Translations under genes and position numbers: made by a program
The notes under the pieces: generated by a model
What the model was told of the DNA's origin: nothing
Seen by the model: only the letters and a program-made list of their open reading frames with translations
Database searches by the model: none
Shown here: positions 52,892 through 62,192 of the stretch, in pieces
How the letters are laid out: each line of letters begins with the position of its first letter
How positions within the stretch are numbered: the first letter of the stretch is position 1
Source of the DNA: Photobacterium alginatilyticum
GTDB taxonomy: Bacteria; Pseudomonadota; Gammaproteobacteria; Enterobacterales; Vibrionaceae
Length of the DNA stretch: 64,000 nucleotides
Assembly: GCF_009910675.1 (NCBI RefSeq)
Contig: NZ_RSEJ01000004.1
Location: forward strand, 62,001-126,000
Reading direction: 5' to 3'

Positions 52892-53839
52892 TTATAGCCA
52901 CTGAATGTAGGTTAGCGAACCTAATCCGATACTAAACCAAAGCAAGATCCCCAGTAACAGTGGTTGAAACCCGGATGAGCGAAGTTTTTGTACTGTGATC
53001 CCTGAGCCTATCAAGAACAGGCAGACAACCAATACCCGCTTGGAAACAGTAAATACCTGATCGTAGACAGGTTGCAGATCCGGAACGAAGTGGGCGAACA
53101 AAATAGCGACACAGTAAAAAACAATGAAGTAGGGAACGCCAATCTTTTTGCTGTCGCCTTTGAACATCAGCGCACTCAGAAAGGCAATCGGAATGATCCA
53201 CAATGCCCGGGCCAGTTTCAATGTTGTGGCTGTCTTAAGCGCCTCATCGCCATAGGCCCCGGCGGCCCCTACAACAGAAGAAGTGTCATGAATGGCGATG
53301 GCTGCCCAGGTACCAAAGGCATGCTGGCTCATCTCAAGCAGGTGGCCAAGAGCCGGAAAAACAAATAGGGCGACAGAGTTCAGCACAAACACCGTTGCCA
53401 GCGCCAGGGAGGTCTGATCGTCTCTGGCATTGATGGCTGGTGCGACAGCGGCAATGGCACTTCCGCCGCAAATGGCTGTACCGGATGCAATCAGGTGCCC
53501 GGTCTTTTGTTCGATTTTTAAAAGCTTGGTCAGCAGGTAGCCAATTATAAGCGTGAAAAAAATCGAGGCGACAATAAGCCCCAGGCCCTGTTTGCTTGCT
53601 TCGATGGCCTGATCGAGATGGATGCCGAAGCCTAATCCAATAATGGAATACGACAGTAGTTTCTTGGTCAGAGAGGCCAGGTTGAAGTGTGTCGGAACCA
53701 ATCCAAGGCTGGCAAGCGTGAAGCCCAAAATCAGTGCGACGGGTGAGCTTATAAAGGGAAGCAGGCAAAGCAGGGCGATAGCAAAGAAAAAATAGTCAGA
53801 CGTCTGGGCGTTTTTGATGGTGTTAGAAAGCGACATCAT
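52892..53839 (-). CDS. YeiH-family putative transporter (UPF0324)
   Basis: The 315-residue protein has about ten membrane helices and the family signatures [60 protein letters not shown] and [22 protein letters not shown]. This family is predicted to export sulfate or other small anions, but no substrate is proven. In E. coli the yeiH gene sits by a LysR regulator; here none is adjacent. Two ATGs adjoin at the start. Confidence 0.9.
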   Translation of the reverse strand: MMSLSNTIKNAQTSDYFFFAIALLCLLPFISSPVALILGFTLASLGLVPTHFNLASLTKKLLSYSIIGLGFGIHLDQAIEASKQGLGLIVASIFFTLIIGYLLTKLLKIEQKTGHLIASGTAICGGSAIAAVAPAINARDDQTSLALATVFVLNSVALFVFPALGHLLEMSQHAFGTWAAIAIHDTSSVVGAAGAYGDEALKTATTLKLARALWIIPIAFLSALMFKGDSKKIGVPYFIVFYCVAILFAHFVPDLQPVYDQVFTVSKRVLVVCLFLIGSGITVQKLRSSGFQPLLLGILLWFSIGLGSLTYIQWL

Positions 53840-53953
53840 TAGTGAGTAGTTAAGAAAATCAAAGATTAGGATGCAGCGAGTATACGCGAAATTTTAGTTA
53901 GTTAGATTTAAATATATTGATGCTAGGGTTAAGAAATACTGAACATGCTGATA

Positions 53954-54277
53954 CTACTTCTTGACCCACCGACCTGATGCGTTTTGGTAATAATTACCAG
54001 ATTTGGTTTTTTCTATGGCCTTTTGGTAAGCCAAGCGACCAACTTCCGAGCTCGTGAGGCCATGGGATACGGCAATTTTTTTATAGCGGGTCTGGCGATG
54101 GTTGTTAACGGAGGACACAAGCTGTCGTACTTCCTGCGACGCTGTTGAGGTAACAACGGCAATATAGCCAGTATTAGCTTCGCCAATCAAGCCCTGATCC
54201 TTGGCCTGCTGTAGGTCAAGGGCGTAGGCATTGGTGGATATGAAAACAGCAAAAAATAGGACTAGAAAATTCTTCAT
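53954..54277 (-). CDS. ydbL: YdbL-family (DUF1318) periplasmic protein
   Basis: The 107-residue product has a signal peptide (MKNFLVLFFAVFISTNAYA) and the DUF1318 pattern LDLQQAKDQGLIGEANTGYIAVV, SVNNHRQTRYKKIAVSHGLTSSEVGRLAYQKAIEKTKSGNYYQNASGRWVKK. It is the third gene of ydbH-ynbE-ydbL, 18 bases after ynbE. In E. coli this operon belongs to the envelope lipid-transport network with TamB and YhdP; YdbL is thought to modulate YdbH-YnbE. Confidence 0.92.
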   Translation of the reverse strand: MKNFLVLFFAVFISTNAYALDLQQAKDQGLIGEANTGYIAVVTSTASQEVRQLVSSVNNHRQTRYKKIAVSHGLTSSEVGRLAYQKAIEKTKSGNYYQNASGRWVKK

Positions 54278-54295
54278 GGCAATCTCCCTGCCGTA

Positions 54296-54511
54296 TCAGA
54301 ATACATCGTCATCGCTGAACAAGTCATCAATTTCCTTATCAACTTTTATTCTAATTTCGTGTTCAATCTTTACATTGAGGTTAACTTCTATGGGCTTGTC
54401 TGAAGCTGTGACCTGTACTGTGGGAGTACAGCCGGAAATACCGAACATCCCAAACATTGCAACGAATGCAAGGATTGTGAGTATGCTGAAAAGTTTTAGC
54501 TGAATATCCAT
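54296..54511 (-). CDS. ynbE: YnbE-family outer-membrane lipoprotein
   Basis: The 71-residue lipoprotein has its lipobox GISGC (Cys28). The mature end has the beta-strand pattern VQVTASDKPIEVNLNVKIEHEIRIKVDKEID and an acidic C-terminus. In E. coli YnbE oligomerises and docks the C-terminus of YdbH at the outer membrane. It lies between ydbH and ydbL, with 48 bases to ydbH. Confidence 0.92.
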   Translation of the reverse strand: MDIQLKLFSILTILAFVAMFGMFGISGCTPTVQVTASDKPIEVNLNVKIEHEIRIKVDKEIDDLFSDDDVF

Positions 54512-54559
54512 GAGCTACGACCATTCTTAGCTATCATGTTAAACAAAAGCGCAATAATG

Positions 54560-57500
54560 CTACTCATCTAAACCAAGCTGCTTTAAAAATTGACCTTCCA
54601 GCTTTGATGAATTTATCGCATTCAATGTCTTTATAAGTGCTGGAATGTCGTCTTCAATGTTCAGGTTTATATATATCGGCCGTCCATTTTGAAAATCAGG
54701 ATTGTAGCCTTTAAACCGCGAACTAGCGTTTAATTGTCCTTCTTTAGAATAGTCTATATCAACGGCTAGCGAGTCATATTTATAATTTTTGAGAATCTTA
54801 CTAATCACCATCAGGCTGTTTTCTCCGGCCGCCTCGACATTCCTGTCAATGGCTGAACCCTCCTTGTATCGCAGCACGCCTCCCGGGAATCGCGAATGAA
54901 GCTTACCGTTTTGAATGGCTGGCAGGCCGCTTTGGATCGACAGGGGAAGGCTGCCATCCAGAGTGCCAGTTAGCTCAACGTCATTAGGCTCAATAGCTTG
55001 TATGAGCTTCTCCAGGTCCAGCCGATGAACAAGAATAGGAATGTGGGGAATGTTCGTGAGCGAAGAGCTGGTTACACCGTGGGTGCTGATGGAGCCACCT
55101 AGCAAATAGGCACTGGCACGGTGGAGAGCATAGTGGTTATTTCCGGTATCAAACTCGATCAAGGCAAAGATGTTTTCGAGTAAAACACCGGCATGCAACA
55201 GGCCGGCATGAAGGCTGACAGGGTACGTTGAATGTATTCCTTCGGGAGTGAGCACAGCGTTAAAAGAAACATTGAGATCGGCAAAATGAAACCCGTGTAT
55301 ATACCCGCCCAAGCCATCAGCAAAAACAGCAAAATTACCGTTCAGCTTGCCCTTGTTAAGCAGCAAGTCAGCATTAAAACCCACTTTACCGCTGTTGAGG
55401 TCGTACTTGATGGGCAGCCGTGGCAAATAGTGTTTTTTTAAACTTCGCTTTGTATCAAAGGAAATGTCATTACGGTGTAACTTTATTTTGGTCTGATCGC
55501 GCTGCAAATCAGACTTTATAGAAAACTTTACTAATTGTGCGTTGATAGCACTGTTTAAGACTCCGGCAATACTGAATGTATCAGGCTCAAGAGTCAGCGT
55601 TCCCTGGCTGCTGAAAGGAGGCAGGCGCTGGTTGTTCTGCTTAAGATTGAGGCTGGTCTGGTAGTGGGTTGTTATATTCAACTGTCCGTTTGAATGTCGA
55701 AGCATGGCATCTTTGAGAGCGAGTGTAAGTTTGGCATCGTACTTCTGTACTGGCAGTTGCTTTTTGTTGCGCAGAAGCCGCTTTCGAAACTGGGCGGAAA
55801 CAGCTTCCTCGGTGATCAGTTTTTCGCCGTAGAAGTCACTGGTAAGTAGGATTTCGGCATCAGGTGCTAGTTGTAGCTTAAGTTGAGGTGGAGAGTCGTG
55901 CTCGAAAGATTGTGACAACTCAATACTGCCAGCCTGAAGTGATAAGTCAGTAGCCTGAGAGTGGATAAATGAGGGATCAATTGTTGCACCAACAGGCAGT
56001 ACCGCTTGGGCGACGTTGAATCGATTTTGCTGAAATTGCAATGTCAGGTTTGTCGAAGACCAGTTCAGATCAACGTCACTGGAAGCAGAAATTGTATCTA
56101 GCTGGCTATCGATAGTCGGGAAAAGCTGCTGAATTCGGGACTGAAAATGGGCTGAGCTGTTACATTGTAACGAGTTGGATGGATGGTGCCGGTCAAACTT
56201 GATAGAGCAATATAGCTTCTTGAAGAGTAAAGAAAAAAAGGTGTCATGCCGGGGGCTTTCCATCGCGATCTCTTCACTGGGTTCGCTGAGTTCAAATATC
56301 AGCTTTTCATCTTGATACAGTGCATCAAAGGTCAGTGTTCCGTCAGTGCTGAAGGACAGGGTCGAGACGGTAGCCTTTGTCTCTGGGCTGTCTGGCGAAT
56401 TGTGCATAGGGTGCTGAAACGTATACTGGTTTAGATCTACCTTGATGTGACGAGGTAACGTAATTGTGATCTGATACTGCGCTTTAGTAATGCTGTCCAG
56501 GCTTCTTGAAAGCGTCTCTGTGGGAGAAAGTTCTTGATTAGAATTAGATGACTGGCTTGCTGGAGTGTCGGCTGTGGTTGTTATGGTGCTTGCGGAGTCT
56601 TGGCTGAACGCCGTCTGTGTGGCTTGGATAGTCAGCGGCTCACTAAGGCTCGCATTAGGCATACCGTAAAGCTTAAGCCTGTCGGTTAGCTCTTTGGTGT
56701 GTTGGAAGTCCGCGTGGCAATTAAGAGACGTTGGCAATGGACTGGAAAAATGGAGCTTAGCAAGGCATTGCAGCTTGTTTCCTTTCGGCCCGGCGATCGT
56801 GCCGGAAAAATGCGCGTCTTGTTCATTGATATGTTCGACAAGCACGTCAATGTCATAGGGGTCAGGCCCGAGCGCTTTTCCGACCAATTTTAGCCTGGCT
56901 TTTTTATCGGGTTTATTCATTCGCTTTTTTGGGGTCTCAAGTACCAGCAGAGAATGAATGATTAATTCACCGTAGTTGAAATCATGGATCTTAAGTTTAC
57001 GTAGTGGGAGTAAAGAGAGTTTGGCGATAGCTCGCCCCAGATGAAGGCCCTGATTGGTGTTGTCAGGTTTTTCGATGAACTCTGGCAACTGGCTGGGTTG
57101 ATCAAGCCAGAGGCTGTCTGCTGTCAGTTTAATCGTGTTTTGAGCATGTTTGAGATCCAATCCGAGGGCTATGTTCTTTCCCTGTTGGGTATAACTCTGT
57201 GTGGCAGTCGGCCATTTGGGCTTAAGTGTGGTGACATGGACAGAGAGCGGTGTATTGTATGGCTGCCAACTGATAGAAAAATTAGCCTTGTCGAACTCAA
57301 AAGGATATTGGTTAGCTGCTTTGTCGCCCGGGATCAGAAGGTTGAGAGCACCATGCCTGATATAGCCACTAATGACCACGGCAGGTTGCGTCGTTAAAAC
57401 AAGGTCTATATCTTCAATCTGTTGTTTGACGGCTGTATTGTTGTTGTCGAAAAGAGATGCTTCGATCGAGTTTGCATGGGCGCTAAAAACATAAGGTTCA

Positions 57501-57934
57501 GACAGATCGGTGAAGTTAAAAGCGGTTTCTTTCAGGGTCAGGGCACTTAACCTAATGCCTTGCTGTTTCAGGGCGTCCAGCACATCGGGAGAGAGGCGAA
57601 CTTCAGTTTGCTTAGAAAACAAGCGCCATGATGAGTTAGAGATAGCACTATCTGTGTCGACAAAGTGTTCGAGGGAAAGCTTGCGTAGCGTGAGCGCGTT
57701 TCGGTTGATAGAGATGGACACTTCATTGATAACCAGCCCCTGATTAAAATTGATGCCGGAAATTGCATTAATCTCAATGCCTTTTGAAGCTAACCATGGC
57801 GGAATGATAACGGCCGGAATGATGAGAATACAGAGCATCACAAATAAACCATAAAGAAAAAGACGCTTTCTTCGGCTTCGCATTCTTCTTTTGGAGATGG
57901 TCACGGAGGGCCGTGGGTTCTCTGTTTCATTCAT
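54560..57934 (-). CDS. ydbH: YdbH-family intermembrane lipid-transport protein
   Basis: The 1124-residue AsmA/TamB/YhdP-like protein has an N-terminal cytoplasmic basic segment, one membrane helix (~24-46), then a very long periplasmic beta-groove region of repeating amphipathic strands, ending in the YdbH C-terminal domain (e.g. LNASSRFKGYNPDFQNGRPIYINLNIEDDIPALIKTL). The family forms a hydrophobic bridge between membranes for phospholipid delivery to the outer membrane, partly redundant with TamB and YhdP. It is first in its operon. The E. coli homologue is ~880 residues, so this one is longer. Confidence 0.9.
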   Translation of the reverse strand: MNETENPRPSVTISKRRMRSRRKRLFLYGLFVMLCILIIPAVIIPPWLASKGIEINAISGINFNQGLVINEVSISINRNALTLRKLSLEHFVDTDSAISNSSWRLFSKQTEVRLSPDVLDALKQQGIRLSALTLKETAFNFTDLSEPYVFSAHANSIEASLFDNNNTAVKQQIEDIDLVLTTQPAVVISGYIRHGALNLLIPGDKAANQYPFEFDKANFSISWQPYNTPLSVHVTTLKPKWPTATQSYTQQGKNIALGLDLKHAQNTIKLTADSLWLDQPSQLPEFIEKPDNTNQGLHLGRAIAKLSLLPLRKLKIHDFNYGELIIHSLLVLETPKKRMNKPDKKARLKLVGKALGPDPYDIDVLVEHINEQDAHFSGTIAGPKGNKLQCLAKLHFSSPLPTSLNCHADFQHTKELTDRLKLYGMPNASLSEPLTIQATQTAFSQDSASTITTTADTPASQSSNSNQELSPTETLSRSLDSITKAQYQITITLPRHIKVDLNQYTFQHPMHNSPDSPETKATVSTLSFSTDGTLTFDALYQDEKLIFELSEPSEEIAMESPRHDTFFSLLFKKLYCSIKFDRHHPSNSLQCNSSAHFQSRIQQLFPTIDSQLDTISASSDVDLNWSSTNLTLQFQQNRFNVAQAVLPVGATIDPSFIHSQATDLSLQAGSIELSQSFEHDSPPQLKLQLAPDAEILLTSDFYGEKLITEEAVSAQFRKRLLRNKKQLPVQKYDAKLTLALKDAMLRHSNGQLNITTHYQTSLNLKQNNQRLPPFSSQGTLTLEPDTFSIAGVLNSAINAQLVKFSIKSDLQRDQTKIKLHRNDISFDTKRSLKKHYLPRLPIKYDLNSGKVGFNADLLLNKGKLNGNFAVFADGLGGYIHGFHFADLNVSFNAVLTPEGIHSTYPVSLHAGLLHAGVLLENIFALIEFDTGNNHYALHRASAYLLGGSISTHGVTSSSLTNIPHIPILVHRLDLEKLIQAIEPNDVELTGTLDGSLPLSIQSGLPAIQNGKLHSRFPGGVLRYKEGSAIDRNVEAAGENSLMVISKILKNYKYDSLAVDIDYSKEGQLNASSRFKGYNPDFQNGRPIYINLNIEDDIPALIKTLNAINSSKLEGQFLKQLGLDE

Positions 57935-58292
57935 GAATCATCAAAACTACCTGGTTTGAGAATATACACGAGCACATATGAACGATTGTATTCATATCGT
58001 CTACTTTCTCTAAGCATAAGCCGTAAAACAAAAAAGCGTGGAAAAATAATCACCTAACTGAACTAAAAAAATCACACTGAAATTCAACTTTTTTTTATTG
58101 TTTTTTTCGCTGCAAATGCCCGACAACCAATAAGTATTACAATTCTCGATAGAGATGATCCTCTGAAATTTTTATATCTTGTAGTGATAGTTGCTGATGG
58201 GTGGAGAGGCAGGCTTGATCATTGAGGATAAAACTGCGAGAAATTGGAGGGCAAAAATACTATTAGAACAATAAAATCATCAGGATGTGATT
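57935..58292. other. Divergent intergenic region (ydbH / Nramp-like)
   Basis: These 358 non-coding bases are strongly AT-rich around 58021-58110. No Fur or MntR operator and no RNA gene were recognised. AGGA at ~58281 serves the transporter ATG at 58293. Confidence 0.35.
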
Positions 58293-59570
58293 ATGTCTGA
58301 CACAGCGTCAATTCAAACCCCTGCCGAAGGCGGCAGTAGTATAAAACAACTTATCCAATCATTGGGCCCGGGTATCATGATGGCCACTGCGGCAGTGGGT
58401 GGTTCACACCTTGTCGCATCAACAAAAGCTGGCGCAATTTATGGCTGGCAGCTGGCTGGACTGATCCTATTGGTAAACCTCTTTAAATATCCATTTTTCC
58501 GGGCTGGCGTTCAATATACGATGGGAACCGGTAATAGCCTTATTCAGGGCTACGACAGCATGGGACGCAGCTACCTTTGGATTTTTACCGGGTTAAGCAT
58601 TATCTCTGGGATTGTAAATACGGCAGCACTGTTGCTGTTTAGTGCCAGTCTGCTTGGCTACTTCCTGCCGGTTACGCTTTCCCTGCCGGTATTATCCGCT
58701 GTTGTTGCCACAGCCTGCCTGACTATTTTGTTTGCAGGTCATTACAAGGCGCTGGACGGCCTGTCAAAAGCGATTATGGCAGTACTTGTTATTGCTACCT
58801 TGTCTGCAGTGGTTATTGCAGCCGGTAATGGCAGTGCTGCACCAGCAGATTTTGAAGCACCTTCTGCCTGGTCAATCGCTTCTATTGGCTTTATCGTGAT
58901 TATGATGGGCTGGATGCCGGCACCGATTGAAATTTCGTGTCTGACATCGCTTTGGCTTAAGAGTCAGCAAAAAGATCAGAAGGTGACGGCGCAATCGGCG
59001 TTGTTTGACTTTAACGTTGGCTATATCGGAACCGCGATTTTGGCCATTGTATTTCTGTCACTGGGAGCACTGGTTCTGCATGGTACAGGTACAGAACTAA
59101 AAAGCTCGGGCATTGGCTTCTCGCATCAACTTGTTGGTCTATATGCTTCGACGATTGGTGAGTGGTCTCGTTACCTCATTGCGGTTATTGCCTTTTTCTG
59201 CATCTTTGGTAGTACGATCACTGTTATCGATGGCTATTCACGGGCATTGGCTGAATCTCAATTATTGCTGCAGAAAAAGCCATTGGATCAGCGCCGCTAT
59301 CACAATACCTGGATGGTTGTTGTCAGTGCCGCTGCAATGGGCATCATTGTGTTCTTTAGCTCGGCATTGATGCCGCTGCTTAATTTCGCCATGGTGTTGG
59401 CATTTATGACAACACCTGTATTTGCTTTGCTGAACTATCGTCTGGTTGCAAAAACAGCCTTACCGAAGGCGTTGCAGTGGAGCCGTACGATGAAGGTACT
59501 TTCTTGGGCTGGATTGACGTATCTGTTTGGTTTCCTGGCTGTGTTCATTTGGTGGAAGTGGCTGATGTAG
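58293..59570 (+). CDS. Nramp-like transporter lacking the usual metal-site residues
   Basis: The ~425-residue protein has 11 membrane segments in the LeuT-like Nramp arrangement, beginning QLIQSLGPGIMMATAAVGGSHLV. In canonical Nramp the first helix has DPGN; here that position reads VGGS. The sixth helix, normally with MPH, reads GWMPAPIE. Both metal-coordinating sites are therefore changed, so the substrate may not be Mn2+ or Fe2+. Start 58293 follows AGGA by seven bases. Annotators would usually call it a divalent-metal transporter. Confidence 0.85.
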   Translation: MSDTASIQTPAEGGSSIKQLIQSLGPGIMMATAAVGGSHLVASTKAGAIYGWQLAGLILLVNLFKYPFFRAGVQYTMGTGNSLIQGYDSMGRSYLWIFTGLSIISGIVNTAALLLFSASLLGYFLPVTLSLPVLSAVVATACLTILFAGHYKALDGLSKAIMAVLVIATLSAVVIAAGNGSAAPADFEAPSAWSIASIGFIVIMMGWMPAPIEISCLTSLWLKSQQKDQKVTAQSALFDFNVGYIGTAILAIVFLSLGALVLHGTGTELKSSGIGFSHQLVGLYASTIGEWSRYLIAVIAFFCIFGSTITVIDGYSRALAESQLLLQKKPLDQRRYHNTWMVVVSAAAMGIIVFFSSALMPLLNFAMVLAFMTTPVFALLNYRLVAKTALPKALQWSRTMKVLSWAGLTYLFGFLAVFIWWKWLM

Positions 59571-59599
59571 AATAAACCAAATCAATGAAAGCAAGGACT

Positions 59600-59626
59600 A
59601 AAAAGCCCTCAAATTGAGGGCTTTTT
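59600..59626. terminator. Bidirectional intrinsic terminator
   Basis: Stem AAAAAGCCCTC/GAGGGCTTTTT with a 5-base loop between convergent genes. Confidence 0.93.
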
Positions 59627-59648
59627 AATGCGTAATGTCTACCTTGAT

Positions 59649-59996
59649 TTAGCCTGCCAGAGCAGGATCACAAGCTAGTTTGTCAACCTTGTTCTCATCC
59701 TTGGATGCCGGCACGAGGATCTCACTGTTTAACTGATAAATGATATCAGAGAGGGCTTCTCTCACTGCGGCTTTATCACCACCATCTAGTGCATGAATTG
59801 CACGAAAAAGGTCTTTCTGGATACTGGTTACTTGCTTGGATGCACGATCGAGTTCGAGGTACTCAATGGAGGCAATTTCATGAATGCGCTGAACCGAGAT
59901 ACTGGCAGGAGAGATAGCGCGATTAGTCATAAGTTGCGATGAGCAGTGCTTGAGGTATGTAATAGTCTGTGAAAGCGATTGTGGGGGTTTTTCCAT
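59649..59996 (-). CDS. Hypothetical helical protein, ~115 residues
   Basis: From the ATG at 59996 (AAGGA nine bases upstream; frame also includes a TTG at 60005) the protein is MEKPPQSLSQTITYLKHCSSQL..., soluble and mostly helical, with a middle part SIEYLELDRASKQVTSIQKDLFRAIHAL. No family or motif is recognised. It is monocistronic, ending at a shared terminator. Confidence 0.6.
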   Translation of the reverse strand: MEKPPQSLSQTITYLKHCSSQLMTNRAISPASISVQRIHEIASIEYLELDRASKQVTSIQKDLFRAIHALDGGDKAAVREALSDIIYQLNSEILVPASKDENKVDKLACDPALAG

Positions 59997-60005
59997 AATG
60001 ATCAA

Positions 60006-60317
60006 TCCTTAATCTTTGATTTTAAATCAATTCTAGTCTTCCCGGTCACTTGCCAGACACTGTAGAGTAAATCATTTTAATCAATATTAATGCAGATCAA
60101 TTAAATGCTTATTCTATTGTGCTTAGAGGAAAACTCTGGATATGGATCGCATTGTGTAGGTGGTTATATTTGCCATGCAGTGGCTAAAATAACCATCAGG
60201 AAAAACGCTTATTTAGAAAGAATTATGTAAGCTATTGAAAATATAGACTAATATTTTTGGCATGTTACCTGCTATGAACTTAAGACAATAATCATATCGT
60301 AGGTTAAAGGAATCGAC
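60006..60317. other. AT-rich divergent intergenic region
   Basis: These 312 bases separate the hypothetical gene from the adhesin-like gene. It contains only very short frames. No operator or RNA gene was recognised; AAAGGAA (~60306) serves the downstream gene. Confidence 0.3.
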
Positions 60318-60971
60318 ATGAAGAAAGGATTTGGCTTACTTATTGTTTTCATAGCGCTTTTCTCTTTAAGTAATATTGTAGTAGCCAAGGATAAGCGGAC
60401 GTTTACGGGGAGCATCGATGCCAGCGAGCAGGCACTGCACAAGTTGGTATTGGAAGTCCCGGTTGGAATGGTTAATGTTCAGGTTGTTGATGACGGTGCT
60501 GTGACTTATCGTGTGGACGTCGAGGACAATTCATCGGGTTGGTCTTTCTTTGCCACAGATCTTGATGCTCTGGTGCTTTCAACGCAAGTCACCGACCAGA
60601 CACTGCATTTAATGATTGATGAAGATGGGATAAGTCAGGATTGGACTCTGAATGTTCCTAAAGAACTCGCACTGCAGCTTCAACTTGGTGTCGGTAATGT
60701 GGATATTAATGGCTTCAGCCAGACACTCTCGGCCAACATCGGAGTCGGCTCGGCTTGGGTGGGAGTGAACGGCGCAGAGTATGGGCATGTTAGTGCTGCC
60801 GTGGGGGTTGGTGAAATTCAGGTTCACGGGTTTGAGCAGGGCAATCTGGTGAAGGAGCGAGTAATCGTTTCTGATCAGCTCACGATTACCGGAACGGGAA
60901 GTCATCACATTACTATTGAAATCGGTGTCGGTGATGTGAATCTCAGTCAGGATCTTGCTAGCAAGACTTAA
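60318..60971 (+). CDS. Secreted DUF4097-like beta-solenoid protein
   Basis: The 217-residue product has a signal peptide (MKKGFGLLIVFIALFSLSNIVVA) and a mature part of short repeating strands, with three near-repeats of GVG-type turns (QLGVGNVDINGFSQ, NIGVGSAWVGVNG, AVGVGEIQVHGF, EIGVGDVNLS), characteristic of DUF4097 putative adhesins. AAAGGAATC precedes the ATG. Its localisation is periplasmic or extracellular. Two hairpins follow it. Confidence 0.72.
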   Translation: MKKGFGLLIVFIALFSLSNIVVAKDKRTFTGSIDASEQALHKLVLEVPVGMVNVQVVDDGAVTYRVDVEDNSSGWSFFATDLDALVLSTQVTDQTLHLMIDEDGISQDWTLNVPKELALQLQLGVGNVDINGFSQTLSANIGVGSAWVGVNGAEYGHVSAAVGVGEIQVHGFEQGNLVKERVIVSDQLTITGTGSHHITIEIGVGDVNLSQDLASKT

Positions 60972-60987
60972 CAAATGTGCCGTATGC

Positions 60988-61024
60988 AATTTTCTGACTT
61001 AATTATCACTAAAGTCAGAAAATT
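60988..61024 (+). repeat. 13-bp hairpin after the adhesin-like gene
   Basis: AATTTTCTGACTT and AAGTCAGAAAATT are perfectly complementary around an 11-base loop, 17 bases past the stop. No T run. A proper terminator follows 26 bases later. Confidence 0.8.
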
Positions 61025-61049
61025 CTCGGGGAAAATACTTTCATAATTG

Positions 61050-61083
61050 AGTGGCTATTCAATATTTTGAATAGCCACTTTTG
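61050..61083 (+). terminator. Intrinsic terminator
   Basis: A 13-bp perfect stem (AGTGGCTATTCAA / TTGAATAGCCACT) with a 4-base loop and TTTTG tail. Confidence 0.9.
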
Positions 61084-61232
61084 TTTTTGTCATCCGGTCT
61101 AAATGCCTGCGAGTACCAGATACGATTACAGGTAATGTATAGCAATGTAAAACTCTTCTTTTTCATGGGAATGACGCTGAGATATGTGATAAAACGATAA
61201 CAAGGATGTCAGGGTCACAACTGGGAGTAGAT

Positions 61233-62126
61233 GTGAATAAATTATTGTCTTTCGAAGCGCTGTTAGTGCTCGATGCTATTGAGCGCCGGGGAAGTTTTGC
61301 TGCCGCTTCTGAAGAGCTGGGTCGAGCACCATCTTCTTTGAGTTATCAGGTTCAGAAACTAGAACAGGATCTGGATCTGGTGATTTTTGACCGTTCCGGC
61401 CACAAGGCTGCGTTTACCAAAGCCGGTCATTTATTGCTGGAAAGAGGTCGCCTGTTGCTAACAGCTGCGGATGAAATGATTTCTGATGCCAGTGCGTTGG
61501 CCCATGGCTGGGAATTGGATATTACTATTGCGTACGATGGTCTGGTCAAGCTCGATAATATGTTGCCGCTGGTGGACGGGTTGGGAAAAGTCAGCAAAAC
61601 ACGTATCCGCTTTCAGGAAGAAATTCTTGCCGGGTGTTGGGAGGCTCTCGCACAGGACAGAGCGGATCTCCTGATTGCGCCAGCACCGAGCGTCGCTCCG
61701 CCAGATGTAAAGATTCAGCCAATAGGTAAGCTTGATACCATCTGGGTTGCGCACCCGGATCATCCTATCCATAAACACAAGAACCCATTGGATCCTCAAG
61801 TCAGACAACAGTATCGTGGGATTGCCGTGGCAGATACTGCCAGAAATTTACCACCATTGACGCATAATATTTTAGATGAACAGCCGTTGCTGACGGTGAG
61901 CTCCATGCACGATAAATTTGTGGCGCTTAAAGCAGGGATGGGCATTGCGACAATGTCGACATGTTATGCGGAGGAAGCGATTAAAAATGGTGAACTGGTT
62001 GTGATCGGTGATGATCCGGTTTACGAATTGGATATGGTTTTAGCCTGGAATCGAAGCCGTATGGGCAAAGCAAAAACTTGGTGTATCAAACACATCGAGA
62101 GTTTGTGGAAAAAGCAGTTTAACTAG
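61233..62126 (+). CDS. LysR-family regulator
   Basis: The ~297-residue regulator has an N-terminal HTH (SFEALLVLDAIERRGSFAAASEELGRAPSSLSYQV, then LDLVIFDRSGHKAAFTKAG) and an effector domain (ITIAYDGLVKLDNMLPLVDGL ... KAGMGIATMSTCYAEE). GGGAG lies just before the GTG at 61233; an upstream in-frame ATG at 61206 has an AAGG only 2 bases away, so the start is uncertain. It lies next to the PatZ-like gene, with no clear functional link. Confidence 0.87.
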   Translation: MNKLLSFEALLVLDAIERRGSFAAASEELGRAPSSLSYQVQKLEQDLDLVIFDRSGHKAAFTKAGHLLLERGRLLLTAADEMISDASALAHGWELDITIAYDGLVKLDNMLPLVDGLGKVSKTRIRFQEEILAGCWEALAQDRADLLIAPAPSVAPPDVKIQPIGKLDTIWVAHPDHPIHKHKNPLDPQVRQQYRGIAVADTARNLPPLTHNILDEQPLLTVSSMHDKFVALKAGMGIATMSTCYAEEAIKNGELVVIGDDPVYELDMVLAWNRSRMGKAKTWCIKHIESLWKKQFN

Positions 62127-62145
62127 ACAAAACTGTCTGATAAAG

Positions 62146-62173
62146 AAATGGCGCCAAATTTGGCGCCATTTGT
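62146..62173. terminator. Palindromic terminator between convergent genes
   Basis: Stem AAATGGCGCC/GGCGCCATTT with an AAATTT loop; short T tail on the plus strand. Confidence 0.7.
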
Positions 62174-62192
62174 GTAATAGGGCGAAATAACG

